From the NCBI GenBank assembly GCA_028583685.1, contig JAMXIF010000015.1, positions 64,414,906 to 64,478,905 on the forward strand: a DNA stretch of 64,000 nt. The letters run 5' to 3'. The translations under genes were made by a program, and so were the position numbers. Origin of the DNA: Petaurus breviceps papuanus (Eukaryota; Chordata; Mammalia; Diprotodontia; Petauridae). Below, piece by piece: positions 23,090 to 34,914 of this stretch. The notes below the pieces were generated by a model. It was not told the DNA's origin. It was given only the letters and a program-made list of their open reading frames with translations, and did not search any database. Position 1 is the stretch's first letter. Each line of letters begins with the position of its first letter.

Positions 23090-24180
23090 GATAGTAATCA
23101 TAACTGCGAATGGGATGAGCTAACCCATAAAACAGAAACTGACAGCAGAGTGGATTAAAAAAGAGGATCATAACATGTGCTGTTTACAAGAAACTCATCT
23201 GAAGTAAAGGGATATACACAGAGTAAAGGTAAAAGCCTGGAGTAGAATATGTTATGCTTCATCTGAAGTTAAAAAAAAAAAAGAAGGGTGGCAGTCTCAG
23301 ACAAAGCAAAAGCAAAAATAGATCCAATTAAAAGAGATAAGGAAGAAAACTGCATCCTGCTAAAAGATACCATAGATGATGAATAATTATAACAAATAAA
23401 TCTATATGCATCAAGTGGTATAGCATCCAAATTCTTAGAAGAGACATTAAGGAAGTTACAGGAAGAAATAAATAGCAAAACTATACCAGTGTGAGACTTC
23501 AACTCCCACTCTCAAAACTAGATACATCTAACCCAGAAAATTAAAAAGAAAAAAGTGAAAGAAGTGAATAGAATTTTAGAAAAAATTAATATGGTAGACC
23601 TCTGAAGAAAATGAAAAGGTAATAGAAAGAAATACACTTTTTACTGTGGTGCATGGCACCTACATAAAAACTGATGATGTACTAAGTAATTAAAACCTCA
23701 CAATCCAAAGCACAAAGGTTGGAATATTAATTCTCCCTTTTCAAATCATGATGCCATAAAAATTACATATAACAAAGGGTCATCAAATGATAGAATAAAG
23801 AGTATTTGGAAACTAAATAATATAATCCTTGAATGAGTAGGGCAAACAACAAATCACAGAAAGTCAATAAATTCATCTAAGAGAATGACAATAATAAGAC
23901 AACATACCAAAACTCATGAGATGTAGCCAAAGCTGTTCTTAGGAGAAATTTTACATCTGTTAAAGCTTACATGAATAAAATATAGAAAGAGGAGATGAAT
24001 GGGTTGGATATGAAAGAAAAAAATCTAGAAAATGAATAAATTAAAAATCTCCAATTAAATAACAAATAAGAAATACTGAAAATAAAAAGAGAAAGGAATA
24101 AAATTGAATTTAAGAAAATATTCAACTAATAAATAAAACTAAGAACTGGTTTTATAAAAAAAAAGATAAATATTTGGCTA
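23090..24180 (+). pseudogene. L1 C ORF2 endonuclease relic
   Basis: ataactgcgaatgggatgag reads as ITANGMS. It is followed by KQKLTAEWIKKEDHNMCCLQETHLK and RDIHRVKVKAWSRICYASS, the APE-type endonuclease of L1 with its asparagine and glutamate motif regions. Stops are frequent. The 3' side reads NKTKNWFYKKKDKIFG up to the insertion point of L1 A. Confidence 0.8.
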
Positions 24181-24195
24181 ATTTGATTTCTTTTT
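24178..24195. repeat. 18-bp target-site duplication of L1 A (left)
   Basis: ctaatttgatttcttttt occurs here and again at 32,063-32,080. On both sides the outer sequence is L1 C ORF2, so the 7.9 kb between is an insertion. Confidence 0.93.
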
Positions 24196-24598
24196 TTAAT
24201 TTTTTAATTTAATTAATTTGTTTGTTTCCTTTTAGTTTACAGCATTCAATTCCAAAATTCCTTGAGTTTCACAATTTATCCCCCTCCCTTCCTCCCCGCC
24301 CCCACCATGGTGGCTTATAGTCAAGTATAGGATCTGTAAATAGTTGCACATTGCACATTAGTCAGGTTATAAAGACAGATTGTATCAGATGGAATGAAAA
24401 ATGGTAAAGATGACATAAAATCAAACAAGAAAAGGAAACAGATAAGGTATTTTGCTTCCATCTGGAAATAAACTCAGTTCTTTCTAGTTTTTTCTCTGGA
24501 TGCACACATTTTTCTCCATCATGAGTCTTTTGGGATTGACTTATATCACTGCATTGTTAAGAAGAGTCCAGTCTATCAAAGTTGGTCATCACACATAC

Positions 24599-25003
24599 TG
24601 TGTTTCCCCGATAATAAGACACTGTCTTATTAATTTTTTGGACAGAATAACACCAGAGGGCTTATTTTCAGGGGAGGGCTTATTTTAATGAACATAGACA
24701 GCAATTTTAATAAACAGGTAAATGTGAACAAAAAAATGTACCTTTATTCAATAAGCAAATCACTGGGGAAGAACAGGATGACGCGCTCACTGCTGCAGCT
24801 CTGATTAGATGCAGCTCGGAGCGCGGCATGAGTTTCATGGGGTGGGGGGGAACGGTGCATACAGAGGGTACCATAATGTAGCGTGTAGTGCAGCAGATCA
24901 CCTTCACTACAGTAGCAATCTCAATAGGGCTTATTTTAGAGGAATCTTACACAGTAAGGGGAGGGCTTATTTTTGGGATAGGTCTTATTATCGGGGAAAC
25001 ACG
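24599..25003. mobile_element. 405-bp DNA-transposon-like (MITE-type) element
   Basis: The ends are perfect 21-bp inverted repeats (24,600-24,620 and 24,982-25,002; core tttccccgataataagac). It is flanked by atac on both sides (24,595-24,598 and 25,004-25,007). The empty site is visible in L1 B, where cacatacattgtg runs on uninterrupted at about 27,735. Inside are subterminal agggcttatttt repeats and a GC-rich centre, with no transposase. The frames 24,809-25,130 are not protein-like. Superfamily not assigned: TA or 4-bp duplication are both possible readings. Confidence 0.88.
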
Positions 25004-26193
25004 ATACATTGTGTCAGTAATTGTGTACGAATTTCTCCTGGTTCTACTCTTCTCCCTCAGCATCAGTTTGTATAAGCCCCTCCAGGTAAATATGAAGACC
25101 TCCATTCCCCAATTGATGGGCACCCCTTAAATTCCAATTCTTTGCCACCACAAAAAGAGGTGCTATAAATATTTTGGTACATATGGGTCTTCCTCCAACT
25201 TCTATGACCTTTTTGGGATAAACCCTAGGATTGGCATTGATGGGTCAAAGGATATGAAAGTATTTATAGCCCTTTAGGCATAATTCCAGCTCTCCAGAAA
25301 GGCGGGATCAGTTCACAACTCCACCAGCAATGCATTAGTGTTTCACTTTGCCCACATCCACTCCAGCATTTGTCATTTTCCTGTTTTATCATTTTATCAT
25401 CTTAGCCAATCTGACTGGTGAGATGTGGTACTTCAGAGTTGTTTTGATTTTCATTTCTCTAATCAATAGTGACTTAGAGCATTTCTTCATGTACTTATAG
25501 ATAACTTTAATTTCTTTCTCTGAAAATTGCCTGGAAATATCCTTTGACCATTTATCAATTGGGGAATGACTTGTATTCTTATAAATTTGACTCAATTCTC
25601 TGTATATTTTAGAAATGAGTCCTTTGTCAGAGACATAGGTTGTAAAGATTCTTTCCCAATTTCCCATCTCCCTCTTAATCTTGGTTACATTGGTTTTGTT
25701 TGTAGAGAAGCTTTTCCATTTCATGTAGTCAAAATTATCCATTTTACATTTTATAATGTTCTCTAATTCTGTTTAGTCATAAAGTCTTTCCCTCTCCACA
25801 AGTCTGACAGGTAAACTATTCCTTGTTTTATGAGACTGCTTACAGTATCAACCATTATACCTAGATCATGCACCCATTTAGACTTGATTTTAGTATATGG
25901 TGTTAGATAATGGTCTATACCCATTTTCTGCCATACATACCAACAAATATTCCAATTTTCCCAGCAGTTTTTGACAAATAATGAGTTCTTATACCAATAA
26001 CCAGTGTCTTGGGGTTTATCAAACAATAGATTACTATAGTCTTTGACTTCTGAATCTTGTGTTCCTAATCCATTCCACTGATCCACTCCTCTATTCCTCA
26101 ATCAGTACCAAGTAGTTCGATGACTGCTGCTTTACAATACAGATTGAAATCTGGTATAGCTAGTCCCTATTTTCTTTTCCTAGCATTCCTTTC

Positions 26194-26493
26194 TTTTTTT
26201 TAAAGCAATCAGGCTTAATTAACTTGCTCAAGGTTACACAGCCAGTTTTTTCTGGGTGTGGTGCTGAGTATCTGAGCCCGGATTTGATCCAGGTCATCCC
26301 GACACTGGAGCCAGTGCTCTTACTCACTGAGCCACCTGGCTGCCCCTAAGCAATTGGGGTTAAGTACCTTGCTCAAGGTTACATGGCCAGGTGTTTCTGG
26401 GTGGGTGCTGAGTGTCTGAGCCCAGGATTTGATCTCCAGGTCATTCCAACACTGGAGCTGGTGTTCTTACTCACTGTGCTACCTGGCTGCTAC
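26194..26493 (-). mobile_element. Head-to-tail SINE dimer inside L1 A
   Basis: Two tRNA-derived SINE units lie in tandem on the minus strand: 26,194-26,346 (T-run at its left, ending ccacctggctgcccc) and 26,347-26,493 (ending ctacctggctgcta). Only the left unit has a T-run. The L1 flanks carry one diverged duplication, cctagcattcctttc (26,179) and cctagaatttctttt (26,494), and the L1 reads on across the pair. Confidence 0.8.
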
Positions 26494-27332
26494 CCTAGAA
26501 TTTCTTTTCATTAATTCCCTTGATATTCTGGACCATTTATTTTTCCAAATGAATTTTGTTACTATTTTTTCTAGCTCTATAAAGTAGTTTTTTGGTAAAT
26601 TAATTGGTATGGCACTAAATATATAATTTAATTAAGGTAAAATTGTCATTTTTATTATATTAGCTCGACCCAGCCACAAGCAATTGATATTTTTCTAATT
26701 AGTTAGATCTGATTTTATTTGCGTGAAAAGTGTTTTGTAGTTGTGGTCATATAGGTCCTGGGTATGTTTTGGAAGGTAGATTCCCAAATATTTTATAATA
26801 TCTACAATAACTTTAAATGGGATTTCTCTTTCTATCTCTTGCTGTTGAATTTCATTGGAACTGTATAGGAATGCCAAGGACATATGTGGGTTTATTTTAT
26901 ATCCTGCAACTTTGCCAAATTTATTTATTGTCTCAAGTACTTTTTTACTTGATTCTCTAAGATTCTCTAAGTATATCTAAGTATATATATCATCTGCAAA
27001 GAGTGATAGCTTTGTCTGTTCCTTGCCTAATTTGATTAGTTTGATTTATTTTTCTTCTCTAATTGCTACTGCTAACATTTTTAGTACCAGATTGAATAAG
27101 AGGGTTATAGTGCACACACTTGTTTCACCCCTGATCTTATGGGAAATGACTCTAGCTTCTTCCCACTACATGTAATACTTGCTGATGGCTTTAAATAGAT
27201 GCTACCTATTATTTTAAGGAAGGCTCCATTTATTTTTATTCTAATGTTTTTAATAGGAATGAATGTTGTATTTTGTCAAAAGCCTTTTCTGTGTGTATTG
27301 AGATGATCATGTGGTTTTTGCTAGTTTTATTG

Positions 27333-28372
27333 TTTTTTTTTTATTTTTTTAAATTAATTCATTTGTTTCCTTTTGGTTTACAGGATTCAATTCCACAATT
27401 CCTTGAGTTTTCACATTTTGTGTCCCTCCCTCCCCTCCCCACCATGGAGGCATATAATCAACTATAGGATCTGTAAATAATTTCAAATTATACATTAGTC
27501 AGGTTATAAGGACAGATTTTACCAGCTGGAATGAAAAAGGGTAAAGAGGATATAAAACCAAATAAGAGAAGGAAAAAGATCAGGTACTTTGCTTCCACCT
27601 GGATATAAACTTAGTTCTTTCTAGTTCTTTCTCTGGATGCACATATTTCTCTCCATCATGAGTCTTTTGGGATTGACTTATATCACTGCATTGCTGAGAA
27701 GAGTCCAGTCTATCAAAGTTGGTCATCACACATACATTGTGTCTGTAATTGTGTACAAGTTCCTCCTGGTTCTACTCTTCTCAATCAGTATAAGTTTGTA
27801 TAAGCCTCTCCAGGTAAATATGAAGACCGTCTGCTACTCATTTCTTATAGAACAGTAGTAGTCTATAAAATGCATATGCCACAACTTGTTTAGCCATTCC
27901 CCAATTGATGGGTACCCCCTTAATTTCCAATTCTTTGCTACCACAAAAAAGCGCTGCTATAAACATTTTTGTAGATATGGGTCTTTCTCCTATTTCTATG
28001 ATCTCTTTGGGATATAACACTAGGAGTGGTATTGCTGTATCAAAGGGTATGAAAGTATTTATAGCCCTTTGGGCATAATTCCAGATTGCTCTCCAAAAAG
28101 GCTGGATCAGTTCACAACTCCACCAGCAATGCATTAGTGTTCCAATTTGCCCACATCCTCTCCAGCATTTGTCATCTTCCTGTTTTGTCATCTTAGCCAA
28201 TCTCTCTGGTGAGATGTGGTACCTCAGAGTTGTTTTGATTTTAATTTCTTTAATCAATAGTGAATTAGAGCATTTCTTCATGTCCTTATAGATATCTTTA
28301 ATTTCTTTCTCTGAAAACTGCCTGTTCATATCCTTTGACCATTTATCAATCGGGGAATGATTTGTATTCTTA
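27333..28372 (-). mobile_element. L1 copy B, 5'-truncated, inserted in L1 A
   Basis: It starts at the left with a T-run and the same 3'UTR as A (ttcatttgtttccttttggt, ggattcaattccac) and ends in the ORF2 C-terminus at [20 protein letters not shown]. Left of it, L1 A stops at the reverse-transcriptase phrase KNHMIISIHTEKAFDKIQH. Right of it, L1 A continues upstream with [14 protein letters not shown], which is the next piece of the same ORF2. B is therefore about 1.04 kb and younger than A. The target duplication is unclear. Confidence 0.85.
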
Positions 28373-30689
28373 TGATCAATTATACTGATGGTTTTCCTAA
28401 TATTAAACCATCCTTGCATTCCTGGAATAAATCCTACCTGATCATAGTGTATTATTCTTGAGATAAGTTGCTGTATTCTTTTTGACAGTATTTTATTTAG
28501 AATTTTTTCATCTATATTCATGAGGGAGATTGGTCTATAATTTTCTTTCTCTGTTTTATCTCTTCCTGATTTAAGTATCGGTACCATATTTGGGTCATAA
28601 AAAGGATTTGGTAGGACTCATTCTTCACTAATTTTCCCAAATAATTTGTAGAGTAATAGAATCAAGTGTTCTTTAAATGTTTGATAGAATTCACTAGTAA
28701 ATTCATTTGGCCTTGGAGATTTTTTCCTAGGAAGTTGAATGATGGCTTTTTCAATTAATTTTTTTGAGATGGGATAATTTAAGTAATTTACATCCACTTC
28801 AGTTAATCTGGGGAACTTGTATTTTTGTAAATATTCATCCATTGCACTAAGATTGTCAAATTTATGTGCATACAATTAGGAAAAATAATTCCTAATTATT
28901 GTTTTGATTTCCTCTTCATTGAAGGTAGATTCACCCTTTTCATTTTTGATACTCATAATTTTGTTTTCTTCTTTTTTTTATCATATTGACTAAGTGAATA
29001 TCAAATTTGTCGTTTTTTCATAAAAACAGCTCTTAGTTTTATTTATTAATTCTATACTCTTCTTAATTTCAATTTTATTAATCTCTCCATTGGTTTTCAA
29101 TATTTCTAATTTAGTATTAAATTGGAGATTTTAAATTTGGTGTTTTTCTAGGGTTTTCAATTGCATGCCCAATTCTTTGACCTCCCTTTTCTCTAATTTA
29201 ATCATGTATGCACTCAGGGATATAAAACTTCCCCTAAGAACGGCCTTTAATGCATCCTACAAATTTTGATATGTTATCTCATTATTATCATTCTCTTGAA
29301 TGAAATTACTGATGGTTTCTATAATTTCTTTTTGACCCACTCATTCTGTAGGATTAAATTTTTTAAATTTCCAATTAGTTTTTAGTCTGTCTTTCCATAG
29401 CCTTTTATAGCATATAATTTTTATTGCATCATGATCTGAAAAGGATGCATTTAATATTTCTGCCTTACTGCATAGAATTGTGAGCTTTTCATGCCCTGGA
29501 ACATGGCCAATTTTTGATTATGTGCTCTGCACCACTGAGAAGAATGTATATTCCTCTTTATCCCCATTCAGTTTTCTCCAGAGACTATCATACCTATTCT
29601 ATCTAAAATCCTGTTCACCTCCTTAACTTCTTTCTTGTTTATTTTGAGGTTAGATTTATCAATTTCAGAGAGGGGGAGGTTAAGGTCTCCCACTAGTATA
29701 GTTTTCCTATCTATTTCTTCCTCTAATTCCTTCACCTTCTCCTCTAGGAATTTGGATGCTATGCCACTTGGGAGTTAAGTAATGATATTGCTTCATTCTC
29801 GATGGTGCCTTTTAACAGAATATAATTTCGTTCCTTATCTCTTTTAATTAAGTCAAGTTTTGCTATTGTTTTACCTGAGATAAGTATTCCTCTGCCTGCT
29901 TTTTTTTTAATGTTAGCTGAGGCATGATATATTTTACCTTTTACTTTTACCCTATGTGTATCCCTCTGGTTCAGTTGTGTTTCTTGTAAACAGCATATTG
30001 TAGGATTATAATTTCTAATCCATTCTGTTATCCATCTACGTTTTATGGGAGAGTTCATTCCATTCACATTTACAGTTATTATTTTTATCTGTTTCTTTCC
30101 TTCCATCCTATTCCCACCCCTGTCAATGTTCATATTTTCCCCCCTGCTCCCTCCCCCACCTTAATATTTTTCCTTTTGACCACCGCCTCCCTCAGTATTC
30201 CCTTACCAATGCCATTCCCTTTTCCTGCCCTTTCCCTTTCTTCCCTCCCTATTAACCACCCTCCTTTTTGTAGCCCTTTCCCCCCTCCTACTGCCTGTTA
30301 GGATATTTTTATACTTAATGAAGTATGCTATTTCTTCTTCATACCAAGAATGACAGGAACAAATCTCATGTGAAGGTCCTCACCCTCTCCTGTTTCCCTC
30401 TAAAATGATACTTTTTGTGTTTCTTCTCCATAGAGTCCTAATCTTAACTGGTTGTTATTCCCTCCTTGCACCAGAACCAATGAGGGAAAAGCTCAAATGA
30501 TTCCCATCTACCTCCTTTCTATATAACTCTACTATGCAGTTTTTATGCCTCTTTGTGTGGCATAATGTACCCTTTTCCACTTCATTCATTCCCTTTCTTC
30601 CATTGCAGTCCCTTTGTAGCCCTTAATAAGAAGTTTTTAATCCTCATTTTGTGTATTTTATACTCATAGCCTCTACTTGTCTATAACCA

Positions 30690-31620
30690 GTTTGATCTTA
30701 TAAAATAGCAGCGTGTGTGTGTGTGTGTTTTCCTTGTTTTCCTTTCTATGTAACTGTTGCATCTCATAATTGGAGGTTGAATTTTCCATTGAGTTGTGGC
30801 TTTTTTTATTGGGAATGTCTGGAACTCTGTTATATCGTTGAATGACCATCTCTTTTCCTGGAAGAATATACTCAGTCTCGCTGCGTATGTGATCCTTGGT
30901 TGTAACCTGAGCTCTTTTGCCTTCCGGAAAATTGTATTCAACTGCCTCTGATCTTTCAGTGTAGAGGCTGCCTAATCCTGTGCGATCCTCACTGTGGACC
31001 CTCAATATTAGAATTGTTTATTTCTGGCTGCTTGAAATATTTTCTCTTTTATCTGGTAGTTCTGGAGCTGGGCTGCAACATTTCAAGGATTTTCAGTTTG
31101 GAATCTCTTTCAGCAGTTGTCTGGTGAATTCTCTCAATTTCTATTTTACCCTCAGGTTCTAGTATCTCAGGGCACTTTTCTTTGACCAGCTCTTGGAGAA
31201 TGTTGTCCAGGCTCATTTTTTCATCATGATTTTCTGGTAGGCCTATGATTCTCAGATTATCTCTCCTGGATCTGTTTTCCAGGTCAGTTATTTTTTCTTT
31301 CAGGTATTTTTACCTCTTTTTTTCTAATCTTTTCAGTCTTCTTGTTTTGTTTGGCTAATTCTTTGTTTCAATTTGGTTGATTCTAATTTTTAGCAAATCA
31401 TTTTCCTTGGTTAATTTTTGGAGCTCCTTTTCCATATCATACACTTTTCTTTTTAGAGAGATGTTTTCTTCATTATAATGTTTTTCTAATTCTGCTACTT
31501 TGGTTTTGAGAGAATTATTCATTTTGTCTTCTATCTCTCTCATTTGGTTTTCAAAGTTCCTTTGGATCTCATCTAAGAGAACCTTCTGTCCTTGGGACCC
31601 ATTCCCTGTTGATGTTTAAG
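30690..31620 (-). pseudogene. L1 A ORF1 relic
   Basis: The coiled coil is readable at 31,543-31,355 (KTKVAELEKHYNEENISLKR and heptads of L, I and V). The middle holds the LENRSRRDNLRIIGLPENH-type RRM part near 31,250 in the minus frame, and the C-terminal domain at 31,005-30,690 includes GSLYTERSEAVEYNFPEGKR. The segment is frame-broken, and a CA microsatellite (30,711-30,728) follows near its end. Confidence 0.75.
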
Positions 31621-32062
31621 CTGTGGGTGTGGAGTCCACATTATCTCCCTCTGAGTATGGTTCCTCCCTCTGAGCATAGTAGGACTCCAGAATCTTTGTC
31701 TTTGTAGTCTGCTTTCTACCCACTTTGAGGCAGGGCCCTAGCCATGCCCTTCTTCTAGGGATCCCAAGCCTTTACTGTGGAGGGTTTTGCCCTGGGGCAA
31801 GAGTTACTATGTTTTCAGGGGTGGGGCGGGGGTTAGGGTCTTTGGAGGTCCTGATAGGGGCTTTTTTTTGGGGGGGGGGGTTTGAAGTGTTAGCTCCAGG
31901 AGTATTTGCTGTCCAGGACAGGGGCCCTGTATTTGGTTCTTACCTTGCTCTTTCCAGTCCAGCCCTTTGGTGATAGGCCTGGTAGTGGCCCTTGTGGTTG
32001 GTGGGATGACTTGCCCTCTGAATTGATCAGGCCCTTTCCAGGCCTGCCTCTGTTGGCCGCAC
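31621..32062 (-). other. L1 A 5'UTR remnant
   Basis: GC-rich, G-run-bearing DNA (for example gggggggggg at 31,870) between ORF1 and the 18-bp duplication at 32,063. The 5'UTR of L1 normally holds the internal promoter; none can be proved here. The frame 31,725-31,973 is a UTR frame. Confidence 0.6.
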
Positions 32063-33270
32063 CTAATTTGATTTCTTTTTAATGCAGAAACTCAACTTAC
32101 CAGTATCAAAAATGAAAGGGTAAATTCACCAGCAATGAAGTGAAAATTAAAAGAAAAAGTAAGAGCTATTTTGCCCAACTATTTGAAAAAAAAAAAAAAA
32201 AACAAACCAGAAACTTGATAATCTAAGTGAAATGGATAAATACTTTAAAAAGTATAAATTATCGAGATTAACAGAAGAGGAAATAAAATACTCATATAAA
32301 CTCATTTTAGAAAAAAAAATTGAACAAGACATCAAGGCCCTCCCAAAGAAAAAATATCCGAGGTCAGTTGTATTCACAAGTGAATTCTACCAGACATATA
32401 AAGAAAATTTAATTCCAATACCATATAAACTCTTTGGAGAAATAGGCAAAGTAGGAGTTCTACCATGATTCTTGCTGATATGGCACTGATACATAAACCT
32501 AGAAGAACCAAAACAGAGAAAAAATATTATAGACCAATTTCCCTAATGAATTTAAATGTAATAGTGGCAAAGGGATTAGCAAATTAACATAAGGATCATT
32601 CACTATGATCAGGTGGGATTTATACCAGGAAATGGTATTATATCAGGCTGGTTAACTATTAGGATATGTATCATCATAATCAACCACATCAATAGGAATA
32701 TTAACAGAAATAATATAATTTCAATAGATGCCAAAAAAAGCTTCTGAGAAAATACAGTACCCATTGTCATTAACACTAGAGAGCAAAAGAACAATGGAAT
32801 CTTCCTTAAATGATAGGTAGCATTTACCTAAAACCATCAGTAAGAATTATATGTAATGTGGATAAGTTAGAACCATTTCTGATAAGATCAGAAGTGAAAC
32901 AAGGATACCTATTATCACCACTGTTATCCAATATTGTATTCAAAATGTTAGCTTTAGTAATGAGAAGAAAAAATAAATTGTAAGAATTAGAATAGGCAAA
33001 GAAGAAACAAAGTTATCACTCTTTGTAGATGATGAGATGGTATATCTAGAGAATCCTAGAGAATCAACTAAAAACTACATGAAATACTTAAAAACTTTAC
33101 CAGTGTTACAAGATATAAAATAAACCCACACAAATCATCAGCATTTCTATATACTACTAACAATCGCAACAACAAGAGAAAAAAAAATTAAAAATTCCTT
33201 TTAAAATAACTGTAGACTATATAAAATACTGGGCAGTCTACTTGCCAAGACAAGCACAATTATAGGACAC
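32063..33270 (+). mobile_element. L1 copy C, segment 2: reverse-transcriptase region
   Basis: ORF2 resumes after the duplication: KLNLPVSKMKG, then [18 protein letters not shown] and [20 protein letters not shown] (32,232-32,468), then [15 protein letters not shown] near 32,610, [10 protein letters not shown] near 33,020 (FVDD in place of FADD) and LPRQAQ-type residues before 33,270. It is stopped by the HAL1 E insertion and resumes at 37,654. Confidence 0.87.
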
Positions 33271-33550
33271 TTTTAAAAATTAGTTTATTTTTAGTTTTAA
33301 ATATTCACATCCATGAGATTTGGGGTTCCAAATTTTCTCTGCACCTCTCCCTTTCCCCCACCCAAAGAAGGTGGGCATTCTGATTATTCCTTGCTTCAAT
33401 CTGCCCTTCCTTCTATCCCCAAGCACCCTTTCTTTTATCCCCTTCCCTTCTATTTTCCTGGAGGGTAAAATAGATTTCAATACCACATTGCCTGTATATC
33501 TTATTTCCCAGTTACATTTAAAAACAATTTTCAACATTCATATTTTTTCA

Positions 33551-34515
33551 CTTGTAGCACAAAAACGTGTTCAATATTTTAATGAATCAGTGATCTCATC
33601 AATTTGAGCAGTTCCTCCAGTAGTACAAATCATGATCTATCTCTACTTTCACATGCTCTTTAACTCTTGACTTCTTTTCTACTATAATCTTTTATAAGAA
33701 ATCCACTCAATGTGCTAGAGGCCTTCCTCTGGATTTCTGATTTGTGGATATCAGTGAAGCATTCAAAATGTCCAATGGTTTCACTACATGACTGGCTGAC
33801 CTCTCATAGAGCCCTAGTATGGCACATTTTATGCTATTTCTCATGATATTAATATTGATGATATCATTGTTTGGATGGTTTTCCTAGTACTACTCTTCAC
33901 AAACTTCTCCATTGTGACTGACAACTTGAATAGTCCAAAAATTGTGGTATGCCATGATTTTTTACCATTCATCTTCATCAGAAGTAAATTGACGTTGTAC
34001 AACTCAACTGCATATCATAATCTGGAAAAGGCATTTTTCATCCACTTGGTTTTCCCATGTGGATGGGTAGGCTGAACTTTTTTGAGTGATTACAGATCTC
34101 CTTTAAAAGTCTGCAATATTTCAGGTCTCCACAAAATCAGGACAACATTATCTCCTAGATCCATTAAGGATCTAGCCATCTATAGGGAAATATTTTTATT
34201 TGAAAACTATGCTGAGGATCCTCTATAATGGTGTCAAATGCTTTAAATTTCAACAATACACATAAAATCCAACAAATATTGGAGAGAGGGGTGTGCACAT
34301 ATGTGCAGATAACTATGAGCATATGCATGGGTTTACTGTATATAGTTATAGTCAAGTAATCTAGCAAGGACAAAATGCCAACTTTATTTGTTATTGCCAT
34401 TATTTGCTAACTACAATTCCTGCTAAGATCTACATTGGAACTTGAATAATTTGGTTTTATTTGTCTGCATTCATCAGGCATTGTAGACTATTGTTCTACC
34501 CTGGCTACCTTATTG
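33551..34515. other. Unassigned DNA between HAL1 E and L1 D
   Basis: It holds no recognisable frame or repeat. It lies inside HAL1 E together with L1 D, so it arrived either as its own element or as sequence carried along downstream of L1 D, whose 3' end faces it. Confidence 0.5.
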
Positions 34516-34914
34516 CCAGCTTTCTTTTTTTTTCTTTTAATTAATTTGTTTCCTTTTAGTTTACAGGATTCAATTCCACAATTCCTTGAGTTTCACATTT
34601 TGTTCCCCTCCTTCCCCTCCCCCCCAATGGTGGCATATAGTCAAATTTAGGATCTGTAGATACTTTCACATTACACATTAGTCAGGTTATAAAGATGGAT
34701 TGTATCAGCTGAAATGAAAAATGGTAAAGAGGACATAAAACCAAATAAGAGAAGGAAAAAGATCAGGTATTTTGCTTCCACCTGGATATAAACTCAGTTC
34801 TTTCTACTTCTTTCTCTGGATGCACATATTTCTCTCCATCATGAGTCTTTTGGGATTGACTTATACCACCTGCATTGCTGAGAAGAGTCCAGTCTATTAA
34901 AGTTGGTCATCACA
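34516..34914 (-). mobile_element. L1 copy D, short 3'UTR fragment
   Basis: A T-run followed by ttaattaatttgtttccttt, ggattcaattccacaattcc and tctccatcatgagtcttttg matches the 3'UTR of L1 A and B closely. It stops at ttggtcatcacac, about 390 bp from the 3' end, a typical 5' truncation. Same young subfamily as A and B. Confidence 0.85.

Larger units (their letters stand above)
20621..24195 (+). mobile_element. L1 copy C, segment 1: 5'UTR, ORF1, start of ORF2
   Basis: The 5' end is at ctgggagccaagatggcata. The 5'UTR runs to about 21,500, ORF1 is at 21,501-22,440, then a spacer, then the endonuclease part of ORF2 from about 23,090. At 24,195 it is cut by L1 A and resumes at 32,063 in the same reading (FDFF...LMQKLNLPVSKMKG). 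Segments 1, 2 and 3 add up to about 6.6 kb, the size of a full-length L1. A diverged target duplication may be present (aaaatatcttctcttgag at 20,603 versus aaaatactctccttag at 39,653). Confidence 0.88.
25085..30100 (-). pseudogene. L1 A ORF2 relic (endonuclease, reverse transcriptase, C-terminus)
   Basis: The endonuclease part at 30,070-29,760 is the best preserved: KIITVNVNGMNSPIKRRW, then NPTICCLQETQLNQRDTHRV, then GRGILIS. Reverse-transcriptase pieces are [12 protein letters not shown] (about 28,840), [16 protein letters not shown] (about 28,700), [20 protein letters not shown] (28,450-28,390), KLSLFADD (about 27,000) and IDQWNGLGTQDSEVKDYSN (about 26,060). The C-terminal part is at 25,700-25,390. 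There are frame breaks throughout, plus three nested insertions, so it makes no protein. Confidence 0.9.
24196..32062 (-). mobile_element. L1 copy A, near full length, with nested insertions
   Basis: On the minus strand: 5'UTR 32,062-31,621, ORF1 relic about 31,620-30,690, spacer, ORF2 relic about 30,100 to 25,085, 3'UTR to 24,196. Nested in it are L1 B (27,333-28,372), a SINE dimer (26,194-26,493) and a 405-bp inverted-repeat element (24,599-25,003). Removing these leaves about 6.1 kb, close to a whole L1, although the 5' end may lack some of the 5'UTR. The 18-bp target duplication is intact. The reverse-transcriptase FADD motif is preserved (26,989-27,000). Confidence 0.92.

Noticed and set aside
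24809-25130. Two overlapping frames as a possible transposase
   Set aside because: They start inside and leave the 405-bp inverted-repeat element and show no DDE/D or other transposase motif.
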